Source: Nitrospira_D sp019636945
GTDB taxonomy: Bacteria; Nitrospirota; Nitrospiria; Nitrospirales; Nitrospiraceae
Length of the DNA stretch: 64,000 bases
Direction: 5' to 3'
NCBI RefSeq assembly: GCF_047338595.1
Contig: NZ_JBLFBO010000004.1
Location: 1 to 64,000, forward strand
This document shows, in pieces, positions 1 through 8,453 of the stretch (its first letter is position 1; each line of letters opens with the position of its first letter). A program made the translations under genes and the position numbers. The notes beneath the pieces were generated by a model. It searched no databases and was not told the DNA's origin. It was given only the letters and a program-made list of their open reading frames with translations.

Positions 1-53
1 GGGAAGGCGGCAAGACGGTCGGCTCTGGCGTCGTGACGGAAATCTTGGCCTGA
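1..53 (+). CDS. tuf: Elongation factor Tu, 3' end only
   Basis: Reading frame 3 gives EGGKTVGSGVVTEILA then a stop at 51-53, which is the typical C-terminal strand of domain 3 of EF-Tu, the GTPase that brings aminoacyl-tRNA to the ribosome. The 5' part lies outside the window. Its position 37 bases before rpsJ is the usual str-S10 junction. Confidence 0.9.
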   Translation, partial: EGGKTVGSGVVTEILA

Positions 54-90
54 AGGATAGGCGGTTGACGGTTACCGTAGGAGTAAAGAA

Positions 91-402
91 GTGAAAGTCG
101 ATCAGCGTATAAGAATTCGGTTGAGAGGATTTGACTACCGTGTATTGGATCAATCGGTAGGCGAAATTGTTGAGACTGTTCGTCGGAGCGGAGCAAAGGT
201 CGTAGGTCCTATTCCTCTCCCTACTCGTATCGAAAAAATTACGGTTCAGCGATCGACGCATGCCGATAAGAAGTCGCGAGAGCAGTTTGAGATGCGAACT
301 CATAAAAGACTGCTCGATATTATGGAGGCGACTCCTGAGACCATGGATTCGTTGATGAAGCTTAATCTTGCAGCTGGAGTGGATGTTGAGATTAAATTGT
401 GA
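91..402 (+). CDS. rpsJ: 30S ribosomal protein S10
   Basis: S10 belongs to the 30S head and, as NusE, pairs with NusB in antitermination (nusB is at 56805). The 103-residue product is full length and carries the conserved GPIPLPT and QFEMRTHKRL segments. It starts with GTG at 91; TAGGAG at 78-83, seven bases upstream, supports this. It opens the S10 cluster directly behind EF-Tu. Confidence 0.97.
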   Translation: MKVDQRIRIRLRGFDYRVLDQSVGEIVETVRRSGAKVVGPIPLPTRIEKITVQRSTHADKKSREQFEMRTHKRLLDIMEATPETMDSLMKLNLAAGVDVEIKL

Positions 403-475
403 GTGACGGGTTGTTTCTTGTCACACGGCAATTTGGTAATCGCACGGCTTTGAGCGCATAGCATATTGGGGCCAT

Positions 476-1096
476 ATGACAAACGGACTAATCGGTAAAA
501 AGCTCGGCATGACACAAGTCTTCGATGAAACTCGTCTCACTCCGGTAACGGTGATTGAGGCGGGGCCCTGTCGAGTGGTGACGGTTCGCACGACGGAGCG
601 GGATCGTTATGAGGCCGTCCAGCTTTCTTTTAAGGAAGTAAAGGAAAGCCGTCTTTCAAAGGCAGAGCTTGGGCATTTGAAGAAGAACCAGGCGCCTGCG
701 AGCCGTATCTTGCGGGAGTTTAAGAAAGATGGTGATTCGGCCGCTGGGCAGTTAATTACTGTTGGGATGTTTAAAAAGGGTGACTGGGTTGATGTGATCG
801 GTGTGTCAAAGGGGAAAGGGTTTCAGGGGGTCGTCAAGCGACATCACTATGCAGGTGGTCCTGAATCGCACGGGTCCATGTTTCATCGGGCCCCTGGTTC
901 TATTGGGGCGAGTTCGTTCCCGTCTCGAGTGTGGAAGGGGAAGACGTTGCCGGGGCACATGGGGGCGGAGCGTGTGACTGTTCAGCGATTAAAAGTGGTT
1001 GAGTCGCGGTCTGAGGAAAATCTTTTATTCATCCGAGGGGCGGTTCCTGGTGCTGCTAATGGAATCGTTGTCGTTCGAAAATCGAAGAAGAGCTAG
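476..1096 (+). CDS. rplC: 50S ribosomal protein L3
   Basis: L3 is an early 50S assembly protein near the peptidyl-transferase centre. The 206 residues match the usual length and begin with GLIGKKLGMTQVFDE. The loop GVVKRHHYAGGPESHGS, which reaches the catalytic centre, is present. It starts 73 bases after rpsJ and ends one base before the rplD start, so the two are translationally coupled. Confidence 0.97.
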   Translation: MTNGLIGKKLGMTQVFDETRLTPVTVIEAGPCRVVTVRTTERDRYEAVQLSFKEVKESRLSKAELGHLKKNQAPASRILREFKKDGDSAAGQLITVGMFKKGDWVDVIGVSKGKGFQGVVKRHHYAGGPESHGSMFHRAPGSIGASSFPSRVWKGKTLPGHMGAERVTVQRLKVVESRSEENLLFIRGAVPGAANGIVVVRKSKKS

Positions 1097-1097
1097 T

Positions 1098-1721
1098 ATG
1101 CCTACGATCGATTTGGTTGATTTGAAAAAGAAGAAGCTTGGCACGGTTGAATTGTCCGCCCAAGTATTTGGTTGTGAACCTCGAGCCGCGCTCGTCCATG
1201 AGGCCGTTGTCATGCAGCGTGCGTGTGAGCGTCGTGGGACTGCATCCACTTTGCGCCGTGGTGAGGTGAGTGGATCCGGTAAGAAGCCATGGAAACAAAA
1301 GCATACCGGCCGTGCGAGGGCTGGTTCGCTTCGATCTCCGGTCTGGCGTCATGGTGGTAGTGTGTTTGGGCCAAAGCCGAGAAGCTACGCCTACTCGATG
1401 CCGAAGAAAAAGTATCGTGCTGCTCTTCAAAGTGCCTTGTCTGCAAAGGTGGCAGCTGGAAATTTGTTTGTCGTCGCCGATATTTCACTGGAGCAGCCCA
1501 AGACCAAGTTTCTGGCGCTGGCATTGACTGGCTTTGGTGGAGGTGCGGAGGTGCTCTTGATTGTGGGGAAGGGTCAGTCCGGCATCATTCAGGCCGCAGG
1601 GAATTTGCCGTCCGTGAAGGTGCTCGGTGCGGATCAACTGAATGTCTATGACGTTGTTCGTGCTCAAGTTGTTGTGGTTTCTGAGCATGAATTAGTTGCG
1701 ATAAACGAGGTCTGGTCATGA
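1098..1721 (+). CDS. rplD: 50S ribosomal protein L4
   Basis: L4 lines the peptide exit tunnel. The 207-residue product has the conserved tunnel loop (GSGKKPWKQKHTGRARAGS, then SPVWRHGGSVFGPKPR). An in-frame start at 999 would lie inside rplC and add an unrelated leader, so ATG 1098 (MPTIDLVDLKKK), one base after the rplC stop, is chosen. Confidence 0.97.
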   Translation: MPTIDLVDLKKKKLGTVELSAQVFGCEPRAALVHEAVVMQRACERRGTASTLRRGEVSGSGKKPWKQKHTGRARAGSLRSPVWRHGGSVFGPKPRSYAYSMPKKKYRAALQSALSAKVAAGNLFVVADISLEQPKTKFLALALTGFGGGAEVLLIVGKGQSGIIQAAGNLPSVKVLGADQLNVYDVVRAQVVVVSEHELVAINEVWS

Positions 1722-2011
1722 ATGTCGGTATGCACTGGATACTGGTTCAACCGTTGTTGACGGAAAAGATTACAGGACTTCGTGAAAAAAGCAACACGGT
1801 TGGCTTCGTGGTTCATCCTGAGGCAAATCGTGTCCAGGTGAAGCAGGCAGTCGAATCGTTGTTGAAGGTCAAGGTTGAGAAAGTGAATTTGATGAACGTG
1901 CGCGGGAAAATGAAGCGTCTTGGCCGATTCGCTGGTAGGCGTTCGGACTGGAAGAAGGCATTTGTCACACTCAAGGAAGGCGAGAAGCTTGAGATGTACG
2001 AAAGTGCTTAG
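1718..2011 (+). CDS. rplW: 50S ribosomal protein L23
   Basis: L23 sits at the exit-tunnel mouth and docks trigger factor and SRP. The 97-residue protein has the family start (QPLLTEKITGL) and the KVNLMNVRGKMKR segment. Its ATG overlaps the rplD stop by four bases (ATGA), indicating coupling. Confidence 0.96.
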   Translation: MNVGMHWILVQPLLTEKITGLREKSNTVGFVVHPEANRVQVKQAVESLLKVKVEKVNLMNVRGKMKRLGRFAGRRSDWKKAFVTLKEGEKLEMYESA

Positions 2012-2066
2012 TCGGTGTCCGTTTCGCTGGTAGTTATTTGAAGGTGAAAATCTAGGAGTCGTCTTC

Positions 2067-2909
2067 ATGGGAATAAAAGTGTATCGTCCCACCTCCCCTG
2101 GTCGTCGGGGGATGACCGCAGTGGGAACAGAAGAATTGACCAGTAAGAGACCTGAAAAGTCATTGACCTCTTTTCATCTGCGAACCGGAGGGCGAAATAA
2201 TGATGGGCGGACGACTGTTCGGTTCCGTGGAGCTGGCCACAAGCGACTCTATCGAATTATTGATTTTCGTCGAGATAAAGTAGGTGTGTCGGCGAAAGTC
2301 ACTGCAATAGAGTATGATCCGAATCGCTCTGCAAGGATCGCTCTCTTGAAGTACCGAGATGGAGAAAAGCGTTATATTTTAGCCCCAGTTGGGCTTGCCA
2401 TTAATGATGAAGTGCAATCAGGTCCACAGGCGGAAATTAGACCCGGGAATGCCTTACCGTTGGTGAATATGCCGCTCGGCACCACGATTCATAACATTGA
2501 GCTCAAGGCTGGTAAGGGTGGTCAACTCATACGGAGCGCCGGAGGGTTCGCACAGGTTATGGGCCGTGATGGTGAATATGTACAGGTCCGACTCAAGTCT
2601 GGAGAGATGCGAAGAGTTTTGGGTCACTGTATGGCTACTGTTGGGCAAGTTGGGAATGTGGATCATGAAAATATCAGTGTAGGGAAGGCGGGTAGAAACC
2701 GTTGGAAAGGAAAAAGGCCACATGTTCGAGGCGTGGTCATGAATCCTGTTGACCACCCACATGGCGGTGGAGAAGGGAAATCCGGGCAAGGTAATCCACA
2801 TCCCGTTTCTCCATGGGGGCTTCCCACTAAGGGCTATAAGACGAGACAAAATAAGAAGACCGATAAGTTCATAATTGCCCGACGTAAGTCAGGAGTGCGC
2901 AATGCCTAG
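2067..2909 (+). CDS. rplB: 50S ribosomal protein L2
   Basis: L2 is needed for subunit joining and peptidyl transfer. The 280-residue product contains GRNNDGRTTVRFRGAGHKR near the N-terminus and the hallmark C-terminal GVVMNPVDHPHGGGEGK with the histidine implicated in activity. The start at 2067 gives the normal length. Confidence 0.98.
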   Translation: MGIKVYRPTSPGRRGMTAVGTEELTSKRPEKSLTSFHLRTGGRNNDGRTTVRFRGAGHKRLYRIIDFRRDKVGVSAKVTAIEYDPNRSARIALLKYRDGEKRYILAPVGLAINDEVQSGPQAEIRPGNALPLVNMPLGTTIHNIELKAGKGGQLIRSAGGFAQVMGRDGEYVQVRLKSGEMRRVLGHCMATVGQVGNVDHENISVGKAGRNRWKGKRPHVRGVVMNPVDHPHGGGEGKSGQGNPHPVSPWGLPTKGYKTRQNKKTDKFIIARRKSGVRNA

Positions 2910-3189
2910 ATCAGTTAGTAAGGGGGCGTTTGTTGACGGCCATCTTCTAAAAAAAGTCGAGCAGATGAATCAGACGAAGGATCGAAAGCTGATCAAGACA
3001 TGGTCAAGGCGATCGACTGTGGTGCCTGATATGATCGGGCATACGTTTGCGGTGCATAATGGAAAGAAATTCATTCCGGTTTTTGTTACCGAGAATATGG
3101 TTGGGCATAAACTCGGTGAATTTGCGCCGACTCGTTTTTTCAAGGGCCACGGTCAAGCAAAGACTGAGAAGGCCGTTGCCCTGAAGTAG
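2902..3189 (+). CDS. rpsS: 30S ribosomal protein S19
   Basis: S19 contacts the A-site side of the 30S head. MPRSVSKGAFVDGHLLKKV is the canonical N-terminus, so ATG 2902 is used rather than the longer in-frame start at 2875. The gene overlaps the end of rplB by eight bases. The product is 95 residues. Confidence 0.96.
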   Translation: MPRSVSKGAFVDGHLLKKVEQMNQTKDRKLIKTWSRRSTVVPDMIGHTFAVHNGKKFIPVFVTENMVGHKLGEFAPTRFFKGHGQAKTEKAVALK

Positions 3190-3274
3190 GCTCTGGGGCG
3201 GGTGTGATCGGTGTGTCGGGTGATGGAATCTGACTATTTGACTTCGGAACGCTGAAGGGTGACGGGATTGTACG

Positions 3275-3631
3275 ATGAGTGAAGCACATGCCATTCTAAG
3301 GTTTGTCCGTGTTGCGCCACGAAAGGCTAAGCCGGTAATAGATATGATTCGTGGCCAGCAAGTCCCGATGGCGCTGGCCATGCTGAAGCATACTCCTCGT
3401 CACGCGGCACGCGTGGTTGAGAAGCTTCTGCGCTCTGCTGTGGCTAATGCGGAATTGAAGGAGTTGGGTGATAGTGAGTCGATGGTGGTCTCAAGGGCTT
3501 TTGTTAACTGTGGGCCTACGTACAAGCGTGTGAGGGCTAGGTCTATGGGGAGAGCCAACGCGATTCAGAAGCGCACCAGTCATATTACGGTCGCGGTCGC
3601 GGCATCCGATAGTCGGGGGCAAAGGAAGTAG
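3275..3631 (+). CDS. rplV: 50S ribosomal protein L22
   Basis: L22 extends a hairpin into the exit tunnel. The 118-residue product has the family motifs VRVAPRKAKPVIDMIRG and, at the C-terminus, GRANAIQKRTSHITVAV. It follows rpsS after an 85-base gap in which no other gene is seen. Confidence 0.96.
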   Translation: MSEAHAILRFVRVAPRKAKPVIDMIRGQQVPMALAMLKHTPRHAARVVEKLLRSAVANAELKELGDSESMVVSRAFVNCGPTYKRVRARSMGRANAIQKRTSHITVAVAASDSRGQRK

Positions 3632-3662
3632 GCTGATTTTAATTTATTGAGGCATAGCGAGT

Positions 3663-4334
3663 ATGGGTCAGAAAACACATCCAATTGGTTATCGGCTTGG
3701 CTATAACTACACCTGGAGCTCTCGTTGGTACGCTGGGAAAGATTATGCCAAGTTGCTTCATCAAGACGTGAAAATTAGAAAGGTCGTGAAGGCTCGGCTT
3801 TATCATGCGGGGGTTGCAAAGGTAGAAATCGAGCGTTCAGGCGACCAAACGAGAGTTATTATCCATACTGCTCGACCCGGCATCATCATTGGTCGAAAAG
3901 GTGCGGAGGTCGATAAGCTGAAGGCCGATCTTGAGAAGCAGTACGGTGGGCAGGTTTACGTTACAGTAAAAGAAATCAAAAAGCCGGAACTTGATGCGCA
4001 GCTAGTCAGTGAAAATGTCGCGACGCAGCTCGAAAAACGAGTCGCATTCCGGAGGGCGATGAAGCGCAGCGTGCAGTCGGCGCTGCGGCTCGGAGCGCAA
4101 GGGATTAAGATCATGGTGGCTGGGCGCTTGGGTGGCGCTGAAATCGCCAGAACTGAGTGGTATCGGGAAGGGCGGGTGCCTCTACATACGCTTCGTGCTG
4201 AAATTGATTATGGCTTTGCGGAAGCCCACACAACCATGGGACAGATCGGGGTGAAGACGTGGATCTATAAAGGCGAGCTTCTTCCAGTACAACCCATGAA
4301 AGCGGAGTCAACTTTGGATAGACGATTTGGGTGA
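3663..4334 (+). CDS. rpsC: 30S ribosomal protein S3
   Basis: S3 lies at the mRNA entry site. The 223-residue product begins MGQKTHPIGYRLG, has the KH-domain loop PGIIIGRKGAEVDKL (about residues 76-90) and the conserved GRLGGAEIARTEWYREGRVPLHTLRA segment in its second half. Length is normal. Confidence 0.97.
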   Translation: MGQKTHPIGYRLGYNYTWSSRWYAGKDYAKLLHQDVKIRKVVKARLYHAGVAKVEIERSGDQTRVIIHTARPGIIIGRKGAEVDKLKADLEKQYGGQVYVTVKEIKKPELDAQLVSENVATQLEKRVAFRRAMKRSVQSALRLGAQGIKIMVAGRLGGAEIARTEWYREGRVPLHTLRAEIDYGFAEAHTTMGQIGVKTWIYKGELLPVQPMKAESTLDRRFG

Positions 4335-4346
4335 GGAGATTGAGCT

Positions 4347-4763
4347 GTGTTAGCCCCTAAGAAAGTCAAATTTAGAAAGATGCAAAAAGGCCGTATGAAT
4401 GGGAAGGCCTATCGTGGCGGTCAGATTACCCTTGGTGAATTTGGACTCAAGGCGTTGGAGCCTGGGTGGGTGACGAGCCGTCAAATAGAGGCTGCACGTA
4501 TTGCTATTACGCGATATGTGAAGAGAGGTGGACAGGTTTGGACCAGAATTTTTCCGGACAAGCCCATTACAAAAAAGCCGGCTGAAACTCGAATGGGAAA
4601 AGGGAAAGGGAATCCAGAGTACTGGGTGGCGGTCGTGAAACCGGGTCGCATCTTGTACGAAATGGATGGAGTTACCCAGGAGACTGCCAAGGAGGCGTTC
4701 CGGCTCGCTTCTCACAAGTTGCCGGTCGCGACGAAGTTAGTCGTCCGCGGTGAGTTTGGGTAA
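4347..4763 (+). CDS. rplP: 50S ribosomal protein L16
   Basis: L16 organises the A-site region of the 50S subunit. MLAPKKVKFRKMQKGRMNG is the canonical N-terminus; the start codon is GTG at 4347. The 138 residues include GKGKGNPEYWVAVVKPG. It lies 12 bases after rpsC. Confidence 0.97.
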   Translation: MLAPKKVKFRKMQKGRMNGKAYRGGQITLGEFGLKALEPGWVTSRQIEAARIAITRYVKRGGQVWTRIFPDKPITKKPAETRMGKGKGNPEYWVAVVKPGRILYEMDGVTQETAKEAFRLASHKLPVATKLVVRGEFG

Positions 4764-4804
4764 AAGGCAACAGGTCAACTAGGGATGGGAGTTGGAGAGC
4801 TGAT

Positions 4805-5020
4805 ATGGCGCTAGATGTGAAAGAGCTGAGAGGAATGGCTGCGGGTGAGCTCCAAGAGAAGGAGCAGCAGCTCGTACAGGAACTGTTTACGCTCCGTTTT
4901 CAGTTCGGGACGGGTCGCCTTGAGAATCCAATGCAAATTCGAAAAACGAAGCGTGATATCGCGCGAGTGAAGACCATCCTTAATCAGGTTCGGAGCCAAA
5001 CGGACGAGTCGAAAAGGTAA
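4805..5020 (+). CDS. rpmC: 50S ribosomal protein L29
   Basis: Small two-helix protein at the exit tunnel beside L23. The 71-residue product has the conserved LFTLRFQFGTGRLENPMQIR segment followed by the RDIARVKTIL helix. It sits between rplP and rpsQ as in other S10 clusters. Confidence 0.95.
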   Translation: MALDVKELRGMAAGELQEKEQQLVQELFTLRFQFGTGRLENPMQIRKTKRDIARVKTILNQVRSQTDESKR

Positions 5021-5028
5021 GGAATGCT

Positions 5029-5295
5029 ATGACTGAGGTGGTAAAGCGGCGTCATTGGTACGGTGATGTCGTCAGTAACAAGATGCAGAAGACCGTTGTC
5101 GTTGTGGTGTCTCGATCTGTTGTTCATCCTGTCTACAAGAAAGTCCTTAGACGGGTGACGCGGTTAAAGGCTCATGATGAAAGTGGCATGTGTAAGATCG
5201 GCGATCGGGTAAAGCTGGTTCAAACCCGTCCGTTGAGCAAAGAAAAGAACTGGCGCGTCGTTCAGGTTATGGAAAAAGGGCAACCTGAAAAATAG
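5029..5295 (+). CDS. rpsQ: 30S ribosomal protein S17
   Basis: OB-fold protein that binds 16S rRNA early in assembly. The 88-residue product has GDVVSNKMQKTVVVVV and the C-terminal CKIGDRVKLVQTRPLSKEKNW block. It starts eight bases after rpmC and closes the S10 cluster. Confidence 0.96.
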   Translation: MTEVVKRRHWYGDVVSNKMQKTVVVVVSRSVVHPVYKKVLRRVTRLKAHDESGMCKIGDRVKLVQTRPLSKEKNWRVVQVMEKGQPEK

Positions 5296-5345
5296 AAACG
5301 TTCTTTTGACGCCGTTCGACATTTGAGATTCGTAGGAATATATCA

Positions 5346-5714
5346 ATGATTCAGAACTATACATACATGGACGTAGCGGATAACTCCGGGGCCAAACAAG
5401 CCATGTGCTTTCATGTCTTCGGGGGGACGCGTCGTCGCTATGCGTCCTTAGGCGATGTTGTTGTGGTGGCTGTTAAAGAGGCGATCCCTCAGGCGAGTGT
5501 GAAGAAGGGAGATGTGAGCCGTGCAGTTATTGTGCGAACCACGAAGGAAGTTCGTCGAGAGGACGGCTCTTACATAAAGTTTGATCGTAACGCATGCGTT
5601 CTTATTAATAAGGACGGCGAGCCAATTGGCACACGTATCTTTGGTCCCGTCGCACGAGAACTGCGTTGGAAGAAATTCATGAAGATTATCTCATTGGCAC
5701 CAGAAGTTTTATAG
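5346..5714 (+). CDS. rplN: 50S ribosomal protein L14
   Basis: L14 forms an intersubunit bridge. The 122-residue product shows MIQNYTYMDVADNSGAKQAMC and GTRIFGPVARELR. It opens the spc cluster, 50 bases after rpsQ and with no terminator between, so the clusters are probably co-transcribed. Confidence 0.97.
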   Translation: MIQNYTYMDVADNSGAKQAMCFHVFGGTRRRYASLGDVVVVAVKEAIPQASVKKGDVSRAVIVRTTKEVRREDGSYIKFDRNACVLINKDGEPIGTRIFGPVARELRWKKFMKIISLAPEVL

Positions 5715-5736
5715 CGTCGAACGAGCGAGGGGCGTT

Positions 5737-6066
5737 GTGCAAGTACTCTCAAAAAGCAGAATTAGAAAAGGCGATACGGTGGTTGTCATTTCCGGTCGTG
5801 AGCGTGGTAAGACAGGGAAGGTCATGTCGGTAGACCTTCGGGCGGGAAAAGTGGTCGTGGAAAAGCTGAATATCATTAAACGACACACTAAACCTAATCA
5901 GAAGGCAAAGCAGGGCGGTATCTTGGAGAGAGAGGCGCCGCTTCAAATTTCTAATGTGATGTTTTTCTGTCCGGTCACGCAGAAGCCGACGCGGGTAGGG
6001 ATACGAACTCAAGCCGATGGGCGACGAGTGCGCTTCAGCAAGAAATCTAACGAGATTCTGGAATAG
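5737..6066 (+). CDS. rplX: 50S ribosomal protein L24
   Basis: KOW-domain assembly initiator. RKGDTVVVISGRERGKTGKV near the N-terminus is the KOW motif. The product has 109 residues and starts with GTG at 5737, 22 bases after rplN. Confidence 0.95.
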   Translation: MQVLSKSRIRKGDTVVVISGRERGKTGKVMSVDLRAGKVVVEKLNIIKRHTKPNQKAKQGGILEREAPLQISNVMFFCPVTQKPTRVGIRTQADGRRVRFSKKSNEILE

Positions 6067-6074
6067 GGTTGGCA

Positions 6075-6719
6075 ATGGCTAAGGAACCAAAAAGCAAAGC
6101 AACAAGTAAAGCCACTGAGCGAAAATCAGCAAAGAAAGAGGCGCCCCGGCTTGATGAGGGAAGTGCCGAGTCCAAGTTTCGGCCAAGACTTCGGGATGTC
6201 TATGAGCAGCAAGTTGTTCCAGCTTTAATGAAGGAGTTCGGCTATAAGAACGTCATGCAGGTTCCCAAGCTTGAGCGGGTTGTGTTGAACGTCGGCATGG
6301 GTGAGGCAATCCAAAATGTAAAGCTTCTGGAAAGTGCTGTGACTGAATTAGGCATGATTACGGGGCAGAAGCCGGTTGTGACGCGCGCAAAAAAGGCCAT
6401 TGCCGGATTCAAGCTTAGACAGGGTCTACCAATCGGAGCAAAGGTTACGCTCCGTAGTCGACGGATGTACGAGTTTTTTGATAGATTGGTGACGTTAGCG
6501 CTTCCTCGGATACGAGATTTTCGAGGCATATCCCCGAAGGCATTTGATGGTCGTGGGAATTATACCCTCGGCCTGAAGGAACAGCTGATCTTCCCGGAGA
6601 TTAAGTATGACGAGGTGGCGTCAATACACGGTATGGATATCACAGTTGTCACCACCGCAAAAACGAACGATGAAGGAAAAGCTTTGTTAAAGCATCTCGG
6701 GATGCCGTTCAGGACATAA
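6075..6719 (+). CDS. rplE: 50S ribosomal protein L5 with a charged N-terminal extension
   Basis: L5 binds 5S rRNA and forms an intersubunit bridge. The core (RLRDVYEQQVVPALMKEFGY, then FDGRGNYTLGLKEQLIFPEI) is intact, but the 214-residue product is longer than the usual roughly 180. The extra residues are about 35 at the N-terminus, rich in Lys, Ser and Ala. ATG 6075 is preferred to a TTG at 6069. A start closer to the core would need a rarer codon, so the extension looks genuine but its role is unknown. Confidence 0.93.
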   Translation: MAKEPKSKATSKATERKSAKKEAPRLDEGSAESKFRPRLRDVYEQQVVPALMKEFGYKNVMQVPKLERVVLNVGMGEAIQNVKLLESAVTELGMITGQKPVVTRAKKAIAGFKLRQGLPIGAKVTLRSRRMYEFFDRLVTLALPRIRDFRGISPKAFDGRGNYTLGLKEQLIFPEIKYDEVASIHGMDITVVTTAKTNDEGKALLKHLGMPFRT

Positions 6720-6764
6720 GAAACGGTAGAAGCCTCGGATGTTGGTTGGACGGAAGGAGTTCCT

Positions 6765-6950
6765 GTGTCACGTTTAGCATTGAGAAATAAGGCTGCGGCG
6801 AAACCAAAGTTTTCAACGCGCGAGTATCATCGATGCGGTGTGTGTGGGAGGGTGCGTGGGTATTTGCGTCGGTTTAGAATGTGTCGAATCTGCTTTCGCA
6901 TATTGACGCTCAAGGGGGAGATTCCCGGAGTGAGAAAGTCAAGCTGGTAG
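6765..6950 (+). CDS. rpsN: 30S ribosomal protein S14, zinc-binding type
   Basis: Short 61-residue S14 with the zinc-ribbon cysteines C24, C27, C40 and C43 (CGVCGR and CRICFR). This marks the Zn-dependent form, as opposed to the roughly 100-residue Cys-free form. GTG start at 6765, behind the purine-rich CGGAAGGAG. Confidence 0.96.
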   Translation: MSRLALRNKAAAKPKFSTREYHRCGVCGRVRGYLRRFRMCRICFRILTLKGEIPGVRKSSW

Positions 6951-7013
6951 CCAAAATTCATGGGTAGATAGCAGTCAACAAAAGCATAGCACTGAGGGGT
7001 AGAAGGACATAGC

Positions 7014-7409
7014 ATGGTTACCGATCCAATCGGCGATCTTCTGGTTAGATTAAAAAATGGCGCCCAACGGCGTTTTGAAACCGTAACGGTTCCAACCTCA
7101 AGGCTCAAACGAGCGATCCTCGAGATTTTGAAGCGGGAGGGTTACGTTGAGGGGATTGAAGACAGCACAGAGGATGGACATCCCGTTCTACATGTGCGCC
7201 TTCGCTATCTTGGGGAAGGACAGCCAATGATCACCGGGCTTGAGCGTGTCAGCAAGCCGGGCCGTCGGGTATATGTTGGCAGTCAGGATATTCGAAAAGT
7301 TCGAAATGGGATTGGTGTATCTATCCTTTCGACATCCAAGGGAATCATGACGGATCAAGAATCTCGCAAAAGTCATCTCGGGGGCGAGGTTCTCTGTTCG
7401 GTGTGGTAA
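7014..7409 (+). CDS. rpsH: 30S ribosomal protein S8
   Basis: S8 binds the 16S central domain and in many bacteria represses the spc operon. The 131-residue product has MVTDPIGDLLVRLKNG and the C-terminal GVSILSTSKGIMTDQES block. Order rpsN-rpsH-rplF is standard. Confidence 0.97.
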   Translation: MVTDPIGDLLVRLKNGAQRRFETVTVPTSRLKRAILEILKREGYVEGIEDSTEDGHPVLHVRLRYLGEGQPMITGLERVSKPGRRVYVGSQDIRKVRNGIGVSILSTSKGIMTDQESRKSHLGGEVLCSVW

Positions 7410-7452
7410 AGATATCGGTTGTTCTGACCTCGGGTGAAGGGTGTAGGAAATC

Positions 7453-7989
7453 ATGTCGCGTATTGGGAAAAAGCCGATCACCATTCCAGCTGGAGTGGAA
7501 GTAAAAGCTGTCGGATCAACTGTGACGGTGAAGGGTCCCTTGGGGAAATTAGAATGGCCAATGGTGCAGGGGCTTGATGTGGCCATTAAGGACGGCCAGG
7601 TTCTTATCGGGCGATCCAGTGATGATCGTAAGATAAGAGCCTTGCACGGTCTCACTCGTGCTGAGTTGAGCAACATGGTTCAGGGTGTGACGAAGGGATA
7701 TGAGCGATCCCTGGAGATTACCGGTGTTGGCTACAAGACGCAACTTCAGGGGCGAACCTTGAGCTTTAATGTCGGGTATATCAATCCGGTTCTCTATCAA
7801 GTCCCAACCGGGATTGATGTCAAGGTTGATAAACAAACTCTCATCAATGTCAAAGGGGTCGATAAGCGATTGGTTGGTCAGGTTGCGGCTGATCTACGAG
7901 CCATTAAACCCCCGGATGTGTACAAGCAAAAGGGCGTTCGTTATGCTGGCGAGACCTTGCGCAAAAAAGAAGGCAAAACTGGGAAGTAG
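7453..7989 (+). CDS. rplF: 50S ribosomal protein L6
   Basis: L6 lies near the sarcin-ricin loop where GTPase factors bind. The 178 residues start MSRIGKKPITIPAGV and end in the family motif PPDVYKQKGVRYAGETLRKKEGK. Length is normal. Confidence 0.97.
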   Translation: MSRIGKKPITIPAGVEVKAVGSTVTVKGPLGKLEWPMVQGLDVAIKDGQVLIGRSSDDRKIRALHGLTRAELSNMVQGVTKGYERSLEITGVGYKTQLQGRTLSFNVGYINPVLYQVPTGIDVKVDKQTLINVKGVDKRLVGQVAADLRAIKPPDVYKQKGVRYAGETLRKKEGKTGK

Positions 7990-7998
7990 GAACTGACA

Positions 7999-8364
7999 AT
8001 GAATGCTGCAGATAAATTTCGACAGCTGGAACGGCGGCGCAAGCGTGTGCGCCAGGCAATCCTTGGTACAACTGACCGTCCTCGTCTGAATGTTTTTAGG
8101 AGCACGGCTCATATCTATGCGCAGGTAATCGATGATATTCGGGGAACCACTCTTGCTGCGGCGTCATCGCTTGATAAGTCAATCCGCACCACGGTCAAAT
8201 CGACCGGTGGAATTGAGGCCGCCAAGGCGGTCGGGAAGTTGATTGCTGATCGAGCGAAAGCCGTGAAGGTGACGGCGGTCGTCTTTGATCGAGGTGGTCG
8301 AATGTACCACGGCCGCATCAAGGCATTGGCTGACGCATCTCGTGAGGGCGGCCTGAAATTTTAG
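7999..8364 (+). CDS. rplR: 50S ribosomal protein L18
   Basis: 5S rRNA-binding protein. The 121 residues include RPRLNVFRSTAHIYAQVIDD and the C-terminal FDRGGRMYHGRIKALADASREGGLKF. Starts nine bases after rplF. Confidence 0.96.
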   Translation: MNAADKFRQLERRRKRVRQAILGTTDRPRLNVFRSTAHIYAQVIDDIRGTTLAAASSLDKSIRTTVKSTGGIEAAKAVGKLIADRAKAVKVTAVVFDRGGRMYHGRIKALADASREGGLKF

Positions 8365-8453
8365 ATGAAGACCCTGGGTGGCATGGGCAAGTAGGGTCGG
8401 TGGTAATTCTCTATTCCAGAATTTAACTGAACGTTGGACTGAGGGGTGAGAGC

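Noticed and set aside
999..1097. N-terminally extended rplD
   Set aside because: The extra residues come from the rplC coding region in another frame; the canonical L4 start is at 1098.
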